Positions 12,877 through 14,315 of a stretch of 14,315 bases of DNA are shown piece by piece. A model generated the notes under the pieces. The model made no database searches. It was not told the DNA's origin and saw only the letters and a program-made list of their open reading frames with translations. A program made the translations under genes and the position numbers. Within the stretch, counting starts at the first letter, position 1. Each line of letters opens with the position of its first letter. The DNA is from an uncultured Bilophila sp. GTDB lineage: Bacteria; Desulfobacterota; Desulfovibrionia; Desulfovibrionales; Desulfovibrionaceae. The stretch spans positions 1 through 14,315 of the forward strand of contig CABKMN010000056.1 of NCBI GenBank assembly GCA_902373525.1, in the 5' to 3' direction.

Positions 12877-13572
12877 ATGAGCGTCATTGCGCAAGGCTTC
12901 AGTGAAGCGTTCCAGCTCCTCGCCAACGGCGACGAAGAAACCTTCGCCGCCGTTCAGGCGACGCTGTCCACCTCGGGGCTCGCCATGCTCGGCTGCATCA
13001 TCCCCGGCGTGCCCCTCGGCTTTCTGCTCGGCTACACGCGCTTTCCGGGGCGCAACCTCCTGCGCATCCTCGTGGATACGGCCCTGTCCTTCCCCACGGT
13101 GGTGCTCGGTCTGCTGGTCTATCTGCTGTTGGCCCGGCAAGGGCCGTTCGCGGACTTCGAGCTGCTGTTCACCGTGCCCGGCATCGCCATAGGGCTGGCC
13201 CTGCTCGGGCTGCCCATCGTCATCGCCCACACCTGCCTCGCCGTGGAGCAGGCCGACAGACTGCTGGCCCCCACGCTCCGCACGCTGGGCGCGGGTCCGT
13301 GGCAACTGCTGTTCTCCACGGTACGCGAGCTCCGTTTCCATCTGCTCACGGCGTGCATCACGGCCTTCGGGCGCGTGGTGTCCGAAGTGGGCATTTCCAT
13401 GTTGGTCGGCGGCAACATCAAGTGGGCCACCCGGACCATCACCACGGCGATCACCCTTGAGACGGGAAAAGGCGACTACGCCCGCAGCATCGCGCTCGGC
13501 ATGGTGCTGGTGGCGCTGGCCTTCGCCCTGAACATGGGTCTGGCCGCGCTCCGCCGGAGGATGGGACCGTGA
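12877..13572 (+). CDS. tupB: ABC transporter permease, tungstate type (TupB-like)
   Basis: The 231-residue inner-membrane permease has about five to six helices and the binding-protein-dependent transport fold. The stretch ALSFPTVVLGLLVYLLLARQGP and the coupling-helix region APTLRTLGAGPWQLLFSTVRELRFHLLTACITAFGRVVSEVGISMLVGGNI match the TupB/YvrO-type group that imports tungstate; the EAA-like loop should contact the ATPase. Closely related permeases import molybdate, so oxyanion specificity is inferred. Tungstate or molybdate is needed for formate dehydrogenases in sulfate reducers. The ATG at 12877 follows the secreted-protein gene by 12 bases with only a weak ribosome site. The stop codon overlaps the GTG start of the ATPase gene by four bases (GTGA). 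Confidence 0.85.
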   Translation: MSVIAQGFSEAFQLLANGDEETFAAVQATLSTSGLAMLGCIIPGVPLGFLLGYTRFPGRNLLRILVDTALSFPTVVLGLLVYLLLARQGPFADFELLFTVPGIAIGLALLGLPIVIAHTCLAVEQADRLLAPTLRTLGAGPWQLLFSTVRELRFHLLTACITAFGRVVSEVGISMLVGGNIKWATRTITTAITLETGKGDYARSIALGMVLVALAFALNMGLAALRRRMGP

Positions 13573-14252
13573 CCCCGCTGATCCATCTGGAAGACATCGT
13601 CCGCACCTATCCCGATCCGGGAAGCCCTCGCGCCGTCCGCACGGTCCTGCATCTGTCCTCGCTGGACATCCGCGCCGGGGAAATCCTCGGCATCCGCGGG
13701 CACAACGGAAGCGGCAAGTCCACTCTGCTCCGCATCGTCGCACTTCTCGAACCGCCGGACGCCGGGACCATCCTTTTCGAGGGCAAACCCGCCGGAGCCG
13801 ACGATCTCCACCTGCGCCGTCAGGTGACTCTCCTGCTCCAGACGCCCTATCTGCTCTCGCGTTCCGTAGCCTCGAACGTGGCCTACGGCCTGCGCGTCCG
13901 GGGCATCCGCAAGGCTTCCGAACTCGACGAGCGGATCAATGCCGCTCTCCTCGCCGTGGGACTCGATCCCGCCGTCTTTCTGCACCGGCGGCGTCATGAG
14001 CTCTCCGGCGGCGAATGCCAGCGCGTGGCCCTCGCCGCCCGTCTGGCCCTGCGGCCCCGCGTGCTGCTCATGGACGAGCCCACCGCCAGCGTGGACCAGC
14101 AGAGCGCCGAACGCATCGCCCTCGCCGCCCGCCACGCCGCCGACGCCGGTTCCGCCGTGGTCGTCGTCTCGCACGATCAGGAATGGATCGCCCCCCTCTC
14201 CGACCGTCTCGTCACCCTGCGCGAAGGCAAGCTGGTGGAGAAAGAGGTATGA
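13569..14252 (+). CDS. tupC: ABC transporter ATP-binding protein, tungstate type (TupC-like)
   Basis: The 227-residue ATPase has all the ABC motifs: Walker A GHNGSGKST (44-52), Q-loop Q91 (LLLQTPYLL), signature LSGGE (145-149) followed by CQRVALAARLALRPR, Walker B RVLLMDE (164-170), D-loop SVD and H-loop H202 (VVSHD). It lacks the C-terminal extension seen in many molybdate ATPases (ModC), and its short length suits the TupC type. It powers import by the partner permease at the cytosolic face of the inner membrane. The GTG at 13569 overlaps the permease stop codon by four bases, so translation is probably coupled. The coding region is complete. A GA-rich hairpin begins about 17 bases beyond the stop codon. 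No binding-protein gene is seen in the window. Confidence 0.88.
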   Translation: MTPLIHLEDIVRTYPDPGSPRAVRTVLHLSSLDIRAGEILGIRGHNGSGKSTLLRIVALLEPPDAGTILFEGKPAGADDLHLRRQVTLLLQTPYLLSRSVASNVAYGLRVRGIRKASELDERINAALLAVGLDPAVFLHRRRHELSGGECQRVALAARLALRPRVLLMDEPTASVDQQSAERIALAARHAADAGSAVVVVSHDQEWIAPLSDRLVTLREGKLVEKEV

Positions 14253-14267
14253 CGCTGGAGAAAAATC

Positions 14268-14315
14268 GGGGGAGGGGAGAAGGGGACCTTTAAAAAGGTC
14301 CCCTTCTCCCCTCCC
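14268..14315. repeat. GA-rich long hairpin (family element 5, cut by window end)
   Basis: Arms 14270-14291 and 14294-14315 are perfect 22-base reverse complements separated by AA. The purine arm begins GGGGGAGGGGAGAAGGGG at 14268 and the centre reads ACCTTTAAAAAGGT. Two further G at 14268-14269 suggest that pairing continues past the window end. It lies directly after the tupC-like gene. Confidence 0.85.

Noticed and set aside
14268..14286. G-quadruplex in the purine arm
   Set aside because: Only three runs of four or more G before the sequence turns to pyrimidines, and the strong hairpin would compete; not a clear four-run motif.

Overview
The window is GC-rich (roughly 60-65% by eye), densely coded bacterial DNA. 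A flavoredoxin-like flavoprotein, a tungstate-type ABC transporter pair, the ffh-rpsP-khpA-rimM cluster and a DUF533 protein together fit a Desulfovibrionaceae-type (Desulfobacterota) chromosome. That placement is inference from gene content; no rRNA or other phylogenetic marker is present to settle it.

Layout. 1-3174: three minus-strand genes, a DUF533/TerB-like membrane protein, a MATE exporter and a YfcE phosphodiesterase. 3175-3826: a 652-base stretch without a recognisable gene, holding one 18-base direct repeat and candidate divergent promoters. 3827-5661: a DMT/EamA exporter (+), tRNA-Leu(CAA) (-) with its own promoter and terminator, and a flavin-reductase-like protein (+). 5662-5978: three hairpins, two with U-tracts. 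5979-9402: a small VOC protein and the ribosome/secretion cluster ffh, rpsP, khpA, rimM, all on minus, with terminator-like hairpins after rimM and between rpsP and khpA. 9464-10492: a divergent HxlR regulator/nitroreductase pair with a compact shared control region. 10493-11155: a dead IS200-type element next to GA-rich hairpins. 11156-14252: a plus-strand run of an MFS transporter, a small secreted protein, and the permease and ATPase of a tungstate-type ABC importer.

How the parts work together. ffh (SRP GTPase), rpsP (S16), khpA (KH RNA-binding protein) and rimM (30S maturation) form a translation and membrane-targeting cluster, unusual here because trmD and rplS do not follow rimM. The HxlR regulator probably controls the nitroreductase and itself through an AGTATC/GATACT palindrome. 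The ABC permease and ATPase overlap by 4 bases and are translationally coupled, but no binding protein lies in the window.

The least ordinary feature is a set of long, near-perfect purine/pyrimidine hairpins placed just after gene ends (3-59, 5670-5705, 10497-10546, 14270-14315, and a degraded one near 11075-11137). Their outer arms share GGGGAGGGGAGA-like sequence while their centres differ yet stay self-complementary. They look like a dispersed palindromic repeat family of the genome rather than ordinary terminators.
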